A stretch of 8,601 nt of DNA, from contig JAFRQC010000189.1 of NCBI GenBank assembly GCA_017428805.1, forward strand, positions 1 through 8,601. The letters are read 5' to 3'. Every line of letters starts with the position of its first letter. Position 1 is the stretch's first letter. This document shows, piece after piece, positions 1 through 6,047 of this stretch. This DNA comes from Prevotella sp. (GTDB lineage: Bacteria; Bacteroidota; Bacteroidia; Bacteroidales; Bacteroidaceae). The position numbers were made by a program, and so were the translations under genes. The notes beneath the pieces were generated by a model. The model worked only from the letters and a program-made list of their open reading frames with translations. It did not search any database and had not been told where the DNA came from.

Positions 1-21
1 AAAAGCAAAAAACATATCCAG

Positions 22-59
22 AAAAATGTCCTGCTCCATATTGGCTATGAAACAGGACA
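22..59 (-). terminator. probable intrinsic terminator after ndk
   Basis: TGTCCTG at 27-33 pairs perfectly with CAGGACA at 53-59. Inside the 19-nt loop, CATA (37-40) pairs with TATG (46-49), giving a stacked hairpin with a 3/3 internal loop. Read on the minus strand, the stem ends in CAGGACA and is followed at once by TTTTTC, with another T-run a few bases later. This is the layout of a rho-independent terminator for the leftward ndk transcript. It lies about 140 nt past the ndk stop, so it could also belong to a small transcript that I cannot define. Confidence 0.55.
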
Positions 60-139
60 AGATAATTATGCTTTTAAATGTCAATCGGATAATGTTTGTT
101 AATATGTTCTATTTTTCTTCTCTTTTATTTGGAGATTAA

Positions 140-152
140 GACAGAATCTGTC
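140..152. repeat. short palindrome GACAGAATCTGTC
   Basis: GACAGA and TCTGTC flank a single A as a perfect inverted repeat; CCCC follows on the plus strand only. From memory, longer versions of this core (GGGGACAGA..TCTGTCCCC) occur as dispersed palindromes, some next to REP-type Y1 transposases. Here the left GGG arm is degenerate (TTAA), so this could be a decayed copy or chance. Confidence 0.35.
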
Positions 153-179
153 CCCATGATAGCCCTCCGAGGAGGAATG

Positions 180-191
180 TCATCGCGATGA
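180..191. repeat. 12-bp perfect palindrome TCATCGCGATGA
   Basis: The 12 bases are identical to their reverse complement and sit only 8 bp after the ndk stop codon. A palindrome without a loop is a poor RNA hairpin but could be a protein-binding site. No function is shown. Confidence 0.3.
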
Positions 192-199
192 TCACTCTC

Positions 200-664
200 T
201 TACTTGCACTCGCCATCGCCATAGACGTAGGCAAAGGCGCCACTCTGATAGTCGAAGATCTCCTCCGGACGGAAGAAACGGGCTACCTCGATGGCAGCGT
301 TCTCCACGGAGTCGGAGGCGTGGACGATGTTCTGCTGGTTGCTCACGGAGTAGTCGCCGCGGATGGTGCCGGGGGCAGCCTGACGGCCGTTGGTGACACC
401 CGCCATCGTGCGCACCACCTGGACAGCCTCAACGCCCGAGATGGCCATTGCCACGATGGGAGAGGCCTGCATGGAGGCACAGAGGGAGGGGAAGAAGGGT
501 TTATCGACAAGATGAGCGTAGTGCTCACGAAGGATGGCATCGCTCAACTGCATCATCTTCATACCGGAGATGCGGAGACCACGACGCTCAAAACGGTTAA
601 CGACTTCGCCAATCAGCTGACGCTGTACGCAGCTGGGTTTCAGTAATACTAATGTTGTTTCCAT
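200..664 (-). CDS. ndk: nucleoside diphosphate kinase
   Basis: A cytoplasmic enzyme that moves the gamma-phosphate of ATP to nucleoside diphosphates through a phospho-histidine, supplying GTP, UTP, CTP and dNTPs. The 154-aa product has the family's usual length and order of motifs: N-terminal TLVLLKP with the nucleotide-site lysine (K9), MQASPIVAM (65-73), VVRTMAGVTN (83-92), PGTIRGDY (98-105), and the active-site stretch NIVHASDS with catalytic His115. The C-terminal FFRPEEIFDY is also typical. The ATG at 662-664 gives the standard N-terminus. No Shine-Dalgarno is visible; an AT-rich heptamer array fills the 56 nt before it. It follows the secreted-protein gene in the same direction and is probably co-transcribed with it. 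Nothing in the sequence suggests damage. Confidence 0.96.
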   Translation of the reverse strand: METTLVLLKPSCVQRQLIGEVVNRFERRGLRISGMKMMQLSDAILREHYAHLVDKPFFPSLCASMQASPIVAMAISGVEAVQVVRTMAGVTNGRQAAPGTIRGDYSVSNQQNIVHASDSVENAAIEVARFFRPEEIFDYQSGAFAYVYGDGECK

Positions 665-670
665 CGGGAG

Positions 671-718
671 AAATTTAAAAATTAAAATATTGAAAAATTG
701 AAAATTGAAAATTTCAAG
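671..718. repeat. AT-rich heptamer-like tandem repeat before ndk
   Basis: On the minus strand the 56-nt gap between the secreted-protein gene and ndk is made of degenerate TTTTCAA-type units (TTTTCAA, TTTTCAA, TTTTTCAA, then TTTTAA-like copies). On the plus strand it reads as GAAAATT repeats. The array ends about 7 nt before the ndk ATG, so it forms most of the leader between these genes. Such AT-rich arrays may keep the start unstructured in a phylum with weak Shine-Dalgarno use; that is inference. Confidence 0.5.
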
Positions 719-720
719 AA

Positions 721-1341
721 TTAGAGTTGGCGGCCTTCGTTGATGGCATTGAAGGTAAGCATCACGTTTTGGGACGTGCTCAAGTAGCCGTTATAGGAAG
801 ACTGGTACTCCTCTGGGACGGTCTTGCCCGTATAGACGGTGGTGTACTCCCCCTTGCCTTGCGGACGGCGCTTCACCAGGAGTTCTACGAGCTGGCCGTC
901 GGAGAAGTAGAGGCGGAACTCGTAGTCGTTTTCATAATCGAGGATGGGCGCGGTGGCATAGATGAACTGGATACTGCCCTGCTCGTCGTAGAGGTATTCC
1001 TCGTAGTATTCACGTGCGGCGAAGTTGTACTTCTTGACGGCGAAATCGAGATAGAGCGAGGGGTAGATCTGCGAATCACTGTCGCGCCGCTCCTGATAGT
1101 ACATCAGCACCTCTTCCTGATGAAAGCCCGTGGCGGGGAGGTTCTGCCTGACGAGCGCCGAAAAATACTGGGGCACGGGGTATGAGAAGCCTTCACGCTC
1201 CATCTTCTTCACCTGTTCCACGTATGCCTTTGCCTCAGCATAATGCGCACGGATGGCTTTCTTCACGTCCTGTGCCTGAGCGGTCTGTGAGAGGGCGCAC
1301 AGGGCGAAAATGCATAGGATTGTTTGTGCAATTTGTTTCAT
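721..1341 (-). CDS. secreted tyrosine-rich protein of unknown function
   Basis: I do not recognise the family. The 206-aa product starts with a classic signal peptide: MKQ, a hydrophobic core (ILCIFALCAL, 8-17), then TAQAQ with a likely cleavage after Ala23. There is no lipobox cysteine at the cleavage site, so export to the periplasm or beyond is more likely than lipidation. The mature part has no further membrane segment. It is rich in tyrosine (22 in all, including REYYEEYLY near 118-126) and alternates charged and aromatic residues, as in small beta-rich Bacteroidetes proteins. An in-frame TTG at 1360-1362 would add seven residues, but it overlaps the promoter -7 element, so the ATG at 1339-1341 is preferred. 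It has its own promoter and is followed by ndk after 56 nt. No link to nucleotide metabolism can be seen. Confidence 0.75.
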   Translation of the reverse strand: MKQIAQTILCIFALCALSQTAQAQDVKKAIRAHYAEAKAYVEQVKKMEREGFSYPVPQYFSALVRQNLPATGFHQEEVLMYYQERRDSDSQIYPSLYLDFAVKKYNFAAREYYEEYLYDEQGSIQFIYATAPILDYENDYEFRLYFSDGQLVELLVKRRPQGKGEYTTVYTGKTVPEEYQSSYNGYLSTSQNVMLTFNAINEGRQL

Positions 1342-1359
1342 CTTCACACCTTTTTGGCG

Positions 1360-1391
1360 CAAAGATAATCATTTTCCGTGAGAAATGCAAA
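1360..1391 (-). promoter_or_regulatory. Bacteroidetes-type promoter for the secreted protein/ndk unit
   Basis: Read on the minus strand, TTTG (1391-1388) is followed after exactly 20 bp by TATCTTTG (1367-1360). This matches the known Bacteroidetes primary-sigma consensus TTTG, 19-21 bp, TAnnTTTG. The start codon at 1341 lies about 19 nt beyond the -7 element, so the leader would be only about a dozen nucleotides. The site is in the only sizeable gap between genes in the window, where a promoter is expected. Confidence 0.75.
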
Positions 1392-1399
1392 AAGTTTGG

Positions 1400-1428
1400 G
1401 GCGATTTCATATATTTTACGAAATCGCC
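1400..1428 (-). terminator. probable terminator after asnB
   Basis: GGCGATTTC (1400-1408) and GAAATCGCC (1420-1428) form a perfect 9-bp inverted repeat with an 11-nt AT-rich loop, 27 nt past the asnB stop. On the minus strand the stem is followed, after a few bases, by CTTTTTG, a short T-run. It fits an intrinsic terminator that separates the amidotransferase unit from the next promoter. It also ends 8 bp from the -33 element of that promoter, so an operator role is an alternative. Confidence 0.55.
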
Positions 1429-1455
1429 GCAACCATTCAGTTAATCGTTCCTTGT

Positions 1456-3120
1456 TTAATAGGCCTGCTCATGCACGCCCTTGACGGCACGGCCTGAGGG
1501 GTCGTTCATTCCCTTGAAGGCGGCATCCCATTCGAGGGCGATGGCGGTGCTGCAGGCCACACTGGCCTCGCTGGGCACGCTGAGGGCAGCAGAGTCGGAG
1601 GGGAAGTGCTCGGCAAAAATCGAGCGGTAGTAGTACTCCTCCTTGTTCTTCGGCGGGTTGATGGGGAAGCGCTCGGCAGCGTGGGCCATCTCTTCGTCGC
1701 TGACGGCCTCTGAGGTCATCTGCTTCAGCGTGTCGATCCACGAATAGCCGACACCGTCGCTGAACTGTTCCTTCTGACGCCAGGCCACCGCCTCAGGCAG
1801 CATATCGGCAAAGGCCTCACGCACGATCTTCTTCTCGATGGTGTTACCCGGACACATCTTCGCCTCGGGGTTGGTGCGCATAGCCACGTCGAGGAACTCC
1901 TTGTCGAGGAAGGGCACACGGCCTTCGACACCCCAGGCAGAGAGGCTCTTGTTGGCACGCAGGCAGTCGTAGAGGTAGAGTTTCGAGAGCTTGCGCACGG
2001 TCTCCTCGTGGAAGTCCTTGGCCGTCGGCGCCTTGTGGAAGTAGAGGTAACCGCCGAAGATCTCATCGGCACCCTCGCCGGAGAGCACCATCTTGATGCC
2101 CATCGACTTGATGACACGGGCCAGCAGGTACATCGGCGTAGAGGCACGGACGGTGGTGACATCGTAGGTCTCGATGAAGTAGATGACGTCGCGGATGGCA
2201 TCAAGGCCCTCCTGGATGGTGTAGTTGATCTCGTGGTGGACGGTGCCGATATGGTCTGCCACGAGTTTGGCCTTCGCCAGGTCGGGGGCGCCCTTCAATC
2301 CCACAGCAAACGAGTGCAGACGGGGCCAGTAGGCTTTGGTCTTCGAATCGTCCTCGATACGCATCTCAGAGTATTTCTCGGCAATAGCAGAGATGACGGA
2401 TGAGTCGAGACCGCCAGAAAGCAGCACACCGTAGGGCACATCGCTCATCAGCTGGCGCTTGACGGCAGCCTCCAGCGCATCGTGGATGGCCTCGACACTG
2501 GCGGGATTGTCCTTCACGGCGTCGTACTGCATCCAGTTGCGACGATAGTACCACTTCATTCCTGGGTCAACACTCCAATAATAGTGTCCGGGCAGGAAAG
2601 GCTCATAGCGCTCACACTGGCCTTCGAGGGCTTTCAGTTCGGAGGCGACATAGACGGTGCCATCGCTGTCATATCCAATATAAAGAGGTATCACGCCGAT
2701 GGGGTCACGGGCAATCAGGAACTCGTCGCGCTCCTCATCGTAGAGTACGAAGGCGAAGATACCGCTGAGGTCTTCGAGGAAGTCGATGCCTTTCTCACGA
2801 TATAGGGCGAGGATAACTTCACAGTCGGAGCCCGTCTGAAACTCGTACTGTCCGGCAAAGCGGCGACGGATCTCCTGATGGTTGTAGATCTCACCATTCA
2901 CCGCCAAGACTTGTTTGCAGTCTGACGAATAAAGGGGCTGGCCACCCGATTCTGGATCCACGATGCTTAGTCGCTCGTGGGCGAGGATGGCGCTGCCACC
3001 ACAATAGATACCACTCCAGTCAGGTCCGCGATGACGGATCTTCTGACTCATCTTCAATGCTTTATCACGCAGAGTATGCGTTTGCTCCTTAACGTTTAAT
3101 ATTGCTACGATTCCACACAT
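1456..3120 (-). CDS. asnB: asparagine synthetase B, glutamine-hydrolysing
   Basis: Makes asparagine from aspartate, ATP and the amide nitrogen of glutamine in the cytoplasm. The 554-aa length equals that of E. coli AsnB and the sequence is collinear with it. The N-terminal class II amidotransferase domain begins MCGIVAIL, so Cys2 becomes the N-terminal nucleophile after Met removal; RHRGPD (29-34), ERLSIVD (49-55), NGEIYN (75-80) and GSDCE (97-101) are the glutamine-site motifs. The synthetase domain has the pyrophosphatase loop SGGLDSS (235-241), LSGEGADEIFGGYLYFHKAP (346-365), EGRVPFLD (399-406) and WRQKEQFSDG (447-456). The C-terminus WDAAFKGMNDPSGRAV is characteristic. The ATG at 3118-3120 is fixed by Cys2. 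It begins 40 nt after the CarA-CarB frame, behind a heptamer repeat, and ends before a likely terminator, so it is probably the last gene of the unit. It appears intact. Confidence 0.97.
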   Translation of the reverse strand: MCGIVAILNVKEQTHTLRDKALKMSQKIRHRGPDWSGIYCGGSAILAHERLSIVDPESGGQPLYSSDCKQVLAVNGEIYNHQEIRRRFAGQYEFQTGSDCEVILALYREKGIDFLEDLSGIFAFVLYDEERDEFLIARDPIGVIPLYIGYDSDGTVYVASELKALEGQCERYEPFLPGHYYWSVDPGMKWYYRRNWMQYDAVKDNPASVEAIHDALEAAVKRQLMSDVPYGVLLSGGLDSSVISAIAEKYSEMRIEDDSKTKAYWPRLHSFAVGLKGAPDLAKAKLVADHIGTVHHEINYTIQEGLDAIRDVIYFIETYDVTTVRASTPMYLLARVIKSMGIKMVLSGEGADEIFGGYLYFHKAPTAKDFHEETVRKLSKLYLYDCLRANKSLSAWGVEGRVPFLDKEFLDVAMRTNPEAKMCPGNTIEKKIVREAFADMLPEAVAWRQKEQFSDGVGYSWIDTLKQMTSEAVSDEEMAHAAERFPINPPKNKEEYYYRSIFAEHFPSDSAALSVPSEASVACSTAIALEWDAAFKGMNDPSGRAVKGVHEQAY

Positions 3121-3127
3121 AATGCTA

Positions 3128-3159
3128 TTTACGATTTACGGATTTACGATTTACGATTT
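3128..3159. repeat. AATCGTA heptamer array before asnB
   Basis: On the minus strand the gap between the CarB stop and the asnB ATG is four AATCGTA units in tandem, one carrying an extra C (AATCCGTA). It starts right after the stop codon and ends 7 nt before the asnB start, so it makes up almost the whole 40-nt gap. I recall similar TTTACGATT arrays as common intergenic repeats in Bacteroidales. Its position right at the truncated end of CarB makes it a candidate scar of a deletion; that is inference. Confidence 0.7.
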
Positions 3160-3160
3160 G

Positions 3161-6040
3161 TTACAAATAAGACAGATAGAGGTAGTTGGTCTGGGCGGGG
3201 TATTCCGCGGCGAGGGTGTCAATCTGGTTGACGGTGGGCACGAGGCCGAGCATCTTGCGCCATTTGCGGAAGGTGAGGCCCGCCTGCTCCATCTTCATCC
3301 GGTGCTCCAGGCCGATGGCACGGGCAATCTGGAAGTCGGAAAAGCCATAGACCTTGGCAGCGTGCAGCAGCGAAGCAATCTCCGGCGATGCCAGATACTC
3401 CTTGAACTCACTTGGCTCCATAAACTCGGAGACCTCAGAGAGGAGCGTGTTTTCGCGGAGTTGCTGGTCGATATCGACGATGTGCTTCAGCTTCTGCAGG
3501 AACCAGCGGTCGATCTTGGTCAACTGATGGATCTGTTCAACGGTATAGCCGATCTTCAAAGCCTTCGACACCACGAAGATACGCATATCCGTCGGTTCGT
3601 GGAGGGAGGTAGCGATGTCGGCAATCTTGATCTCGTGGTTTTCCACAAAGCCGTGCATACCCTGTCCGATCATACGGAGGCCCTTCTGCAAGGACTCCTC
3701 AAAGGTACGTCCGACGGCCATCACCTCGCCCACACTCTTCATCGACGAGCCGAGTTGACGCTTCACACCGTGGAACTTGGTCAGATCCCAACGGGGAATC
3801 TTACACACCACGTAGTCGAGGGCAGGCTCGAAGAAGGCGCTGGTGGTCTTCGTGACGGAGTTCTTCAGTTCGAAGAGTCCGTAGCCGAGTCCCAGTTTGG
3901 CAGCCACGAAAGCCAGAGGATAGCCCGTTGCCTTCGATGCTAAGGCCGAGGAACGCGAGAGACGGGCGTTGACCTCGATGACACGATAGTCCTCGGAATT
4001 GGGATCGAGGGCGTATTGCACGTTACACTCACCCACGATGCCGATATGACGGATGATCTTGATGGCGAGGGCGCGCAGTTTATGGTATTCGGTGTTGGAG
4101 AGCGTCTGGCTGGGCGCCACCACGATCGACTCGCCGGTATGGATGCCCAGCGGGTCGAAGTTCTCCATATTGCAGACGGTGATGCAGTTGTCGTAACAGT
4201 CGCGCACCACCTCGTATTCAATCTCCTTCCAGCCTCGGAGTGACTTCTCCACCAGTACCTGCGACGAGAACGAGAAGGCTTCTTCGGCCTGAGCATTCAG
4301 TTCTTCTTCGTTGTCACAGAAGCCGGAACCCAGACCACCTAAGGCATAGGCGGCTCTGAGGATCACGGGGAAGCCCAGTTCGGCGGCTGCCTGACGCACT
4401 TCGTCGATGGTGCTGCAAGCCTGGCTCTTGATGGTCTTCACGCCGATCTCATCGAGGCGTTTCACAAAGAGGTCGCGGTCTTCCGTGTCGATGATGGCCT
4501 GAACGGGAGTACCTAATACCTTCACGCCGTATTTCTCCAACACACCGCGTTGGTAGAGCTCCACGCCACAGTTGAGGGCCGTCTGACCGCCAAAACTCAA
4601 AAGAATGCCGTCTGGGCGCTCCTTCTCAATGATGCGCTCCACGAACTCAGGCGTCACGGGTTGGAAATAGACCGTATCGGCTACGTCCTTAGACGTCTGG
4701 ACGGTGGCGATGTTAGGATTGATGAGTACGGAGTGGATGCCTTCTTCCTTCAGAGCCTTAAGTGCCTGGGCACCGCTATAGTCGAACTCTCCAGCCTGGC
4801 CGATCTTCAAAGCGCCACTGCCGAGAAGGAGGACTTTGGACCCACCCCCAGCCCCTCCCGAAAGGAGGGGGGCATAATTAGTTTTGCTCGCAGGATTTGT
4901 TCCTAAACTCCCCTCCCTTGGGGAGGGGTTGGGGGTGGGTTCCAGCATCGCCACGAACTCATCAAACAGGAACTCCGTATCCACAGGACCGCTGCAGGCC
5001 TCGGGATGGAACTGGGCAGACATCCAGGGATTGAACTTATGGCGGATACCCTCGTTCGAGCCGTCGTTCATATTTACGAAGAGCGGTTCCCAGTCAGAGG
5101 GTAAGGTAGAGGCATCCACCGCATAACCGTGGTTCTGGGAAGTGATGAAGCACTGGGTGGTACCGACGCACTGCACGGGTTGGTTATGGGAACGATGTCC
5201 GTATTTCAGTTTGTAGGTCTTGGCACCTGCTGCCTTGGCCAGGAGCTGGTTGCCGAGACAGATACCCATACACGGCCGCACAGTCTCATTGTTCAGGAAG
5301 GTGCGGATGTGCTCTACTGTTTTGCTGCATTGTTCAGGGTCGCCAGGACCATTGGCCAGGAAGAGTCCGTCGAAGTCTAACTGGTTGAAGTCGTAATCCC
5401 AAGGCACGCGCACCACCTCGATGCCACGTCGCAGCAGACAGCGGATGATATTGGCCTTGACACCACAGTCCACCAGCACAACACGGTGTTTCTTTTCGCC
5501 GTAGGGCTGATAGGTCTTCACTTCCTTGCAGCTTACCTTCTCTACCCAGTTGACACTGCCGTAGTCTTTTTCTGAGTATTCAGAGTCTTCAGAGTATTCT
5601 GAATTACCAGAAATGACGATCCGCCCCATCATCACACCGCTCTCTCGCAGCACCTTCGTCAGTCGGCGGGTGTCGATGCCCGTGAGGGCTGGCACCCCTT
5701 CGCGCTTCAGCCACGCATCCAGGGATTCCTGGGCATTCCAATGTGAATAGGTCTCGCTATAGTCAGCCACGATCAGGGCCGTGGCGTGGATTCGTTCGCT
5801 TTCCATCAGTTCGGGCAGACCGTTGTCCGCAACTTCTGTCGAAGGCACACCATAGTTGCCCACCAGCGGATAGGTCATCACCAGCATCTGTCCGGCATAA
5901 CTGGGATCCGTCAGACTCTCCGGATAGCCCGTCATCGCCGTGTTAAACACCACCTCGCCCGACACGTTCTTCTCTGCGCCGAAAGCCCAGCCACAGAATG
6001 TCGTGCCGTCATCGAGGATCAGTCTTGCTTGTCTCTTCAT
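3161..6040 (-). CDS. carA-carB: CarA-CarB(N-half) fusion, glutamine-dependent carbamoyl-phosphate synthase
   Basis: One uninterrupted 959-aa frame. Residues 1-366 are a complete CarA: N-terminal domain (1 to about 145), then a class I glutaminase with NGPGDP (230-235), nucleophile Cys261 in GICLGNQ, and QFHPE with His345/Glu347. Residues 367-401 are a Pro/Gly/Ser linker encoded by a palindromic repeat (PTPNPSPREGS ... GGAGGGS). Residues 402-959 match CarB from its first strand (KVLLLGSGALKIGQAGEFDYSG) through the carboxyphosphate ATP-grasp domain (glycine loop LGGLGSGF 567-574; metal/ATP residues in QYALDP and EVNARLSRSS, 675-698) and the oligomerisation domain. It stops at TNYLYLSYL, about where E. 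coli CarB residue 553 would be. The second ATP-grasp (carbamate-phosphorylating) half and the allosteric domain, some 520 residues, are missing and not found downstream. CarA (147-158) also carries a four-copy SEx repeat, and CarB (868-882) a degenerate five-copy one. The start lies 7 nt after purF. All visible active-site motifs are kept, so it is not obviously a pseudogene, but whether it works alone is unknown. Confidence 0.93.
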   Translation of the reverse strand: MKRQARLILDDGTTFCGWAFGAEKNVSGEVVFNTAMTGYPESLTDPSYAGQMLVMTYPLVGNYGVPSTEVADNGLPELMESERIHATALIVADYSETYSHWNAQESLDAWLKREGVPALTGIDTRRLTKVLRESGVMMGRIVISGNSEYSEDSEYSEKDYGSVNWVEKVSCKEVKTYQPYGEKKHRVVLVDCGVKANIIRCLLRRGIEVVRVPWDYDFNQLDFDGLFLANGPGDPEQCSKTVEHIRTFLNNETVRPCMGICLGNQLLAKAAGAKTYKLKYGHRSHNQPVQCVGTTQCFITSQNHGYAVDASTLPSDWEPLFVNMNDGSNEGIRHKFNPWMSAQFHPEACSGPVDTEFLFDEFVAMLEPTPNPSPREGSLGTNPASKTNYAPLLSGGAGGGSKVLLLGSGALKIGQAGEFDYSGAQALKALKEEGIHSVLINPNIATVQTSKDVADTVYFQPVTPEFVERIIEKERPDGILLSFGGQTALNCGVELYQRGVLEKYGVKVLGTPVQAIIDTEDRDLFVKRLDEIGVKTIKSQACSTIDEVRQAAAELGFPVILRAAYALGGLGSGFCDNEEELNAQAEEAFSFSSQVLVEKSLRGWKEIEYEVVRDCYDNCITVCNMENFDPLGIHTGESIVVAPSQTLSNTEYHKLRALAIKIIRHIGIVGECNVQYALDPNSEDYRVIEVNARLSRSSALASKATGYPLAFVAAKLGLGYGLFELKNSVTKTTSAFFEPALDYVVCKIPRWDLTKFHGVKRQLGSSMKSVGEVMAVGRTFEESLQKGLRMIGQGMHGFVENHEIKIADIATSLHEPTDMRIFVVSKALKIGYTVEQIHQLTKIDRWFLQKLKHIVDIDQQLRENTLLSEVSEFMEPSEFKEYLASPEIASLLHAAKVYGFSDFQIARAIGLEHRMKMEQAGLTFRKWRKMLGLVPTVNQIDTLAAEYPAQTNYLYLSYL
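3395..3439 (-). repeat. degenerate nonamer (SEx) repeat inside CarB
   Basis: Five successive 9-nt units encode SEV-SEF-MEP-SEF-KEY (residues 868-882 of the fusion), each with Glu in the centre. They fall in the oligomerisation domain, in a part that is variable in CarB. The units resemble the clearer nonamer array inside CarA and may be an older, diverged copy of the same insert. The periodicity is visible, but the common origin is inference. Confidence 0.45.
4840..4940. repeat. GC-rich palindromic repeat joining carA to carB
   Basis: Arms 4840-4859 and 4921-4940 are inverted copies matching at 19 of 20 positions (core GGGAGGGG-TGGGGGTGGG). Each arm also starts its own small hairpin: CCCCTCC/GGAGGGG at 4852-4870, and CCCCTCCC/GGGAGGGG at 4910-4928. 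On the coding strand it reads PTPNPSPREGS at one end and LLSGGAGGGS at the other. I recall this kind of element, with its PTPNPSP- and GGxGGG-type translations, as a high-copy dispersed repeat in Bacteroidetes and some other phyla, usually between genes. Here it lies in frame in place of the expected carA stop and carB start. Confidence 0.85.
5571..5606 (-). repeat. nonamer tandem repeat inside CarA (SEY/SED)
   Basis: On the plus strand four 9-nt units follow each other: TCTGAGTAT, TCAGAGTCT, TCAGAGTAT, TCTGAATTA. On the coding strand they encode SEY-SED-SEY-SEK (residues 147-158), a hydrophilic insert between the N-terminal domain and the glutaminase domain of CarA. The length is a multiple of three, so the frame is kept. 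Closely related units lie at the pyrG/purF junction (7789-7815). Confidence 0.8.
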
Positions 6041-6047
6041 CTTATGA

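Larger units (their letters stand above)
1..199. other. AT-rich gene-free stretch downstream of ndk
   Basis: No credible coding region is visible on either strand. The stretch holds the 3' flank of ndk. Going away from ndk it shows a 12-bp perfect palindrome (180-191), a short CCTCC/GGAGG inverted repeat (164-175), the palindrome GACAGAATCTGTC (140-152), an AT-rich part (about 60-135), and a hairpin followed by a T-run on the minus strand (22-59). It reads as a transcription end region, possibly with the remains of a small dispersed palindromic element. I see no tRNA and no clear Bacteroidetes promoter in it. Confidence 0.6.

Noticed and set aside
1342..1362. TTG start adding seven residues to the secreted protein
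   Set aside because: The TTG overlaps the TATCTTTG promoter element, so it would lie upstream of the transcription start; the ATG gives a clean signal peptide.
3128..3159. CRISPR-like repeats
   Set aside because: The units are 7 nt with no spacers, and the nonamer arrays are likewise direct tandem copies; neither has repeat-spacer structure.
3121..3200. A simple frameshift as the cause of CarB truncation
   Set aside because: No frame downstream of the stop encodes CarB second-half motifs; asnB starts 40 nt later, so the missing part is physically absent here.
3122..3943. Long plus-strand open frame (273 aa) opposite the CarB end
   Set aside because: It is a mirror frame of the CarB coding sequence, with no recognisable motifs; other plus-strand frames of 60-230 aa across the window are the same kind of shadow caused by GC-rich codon use.
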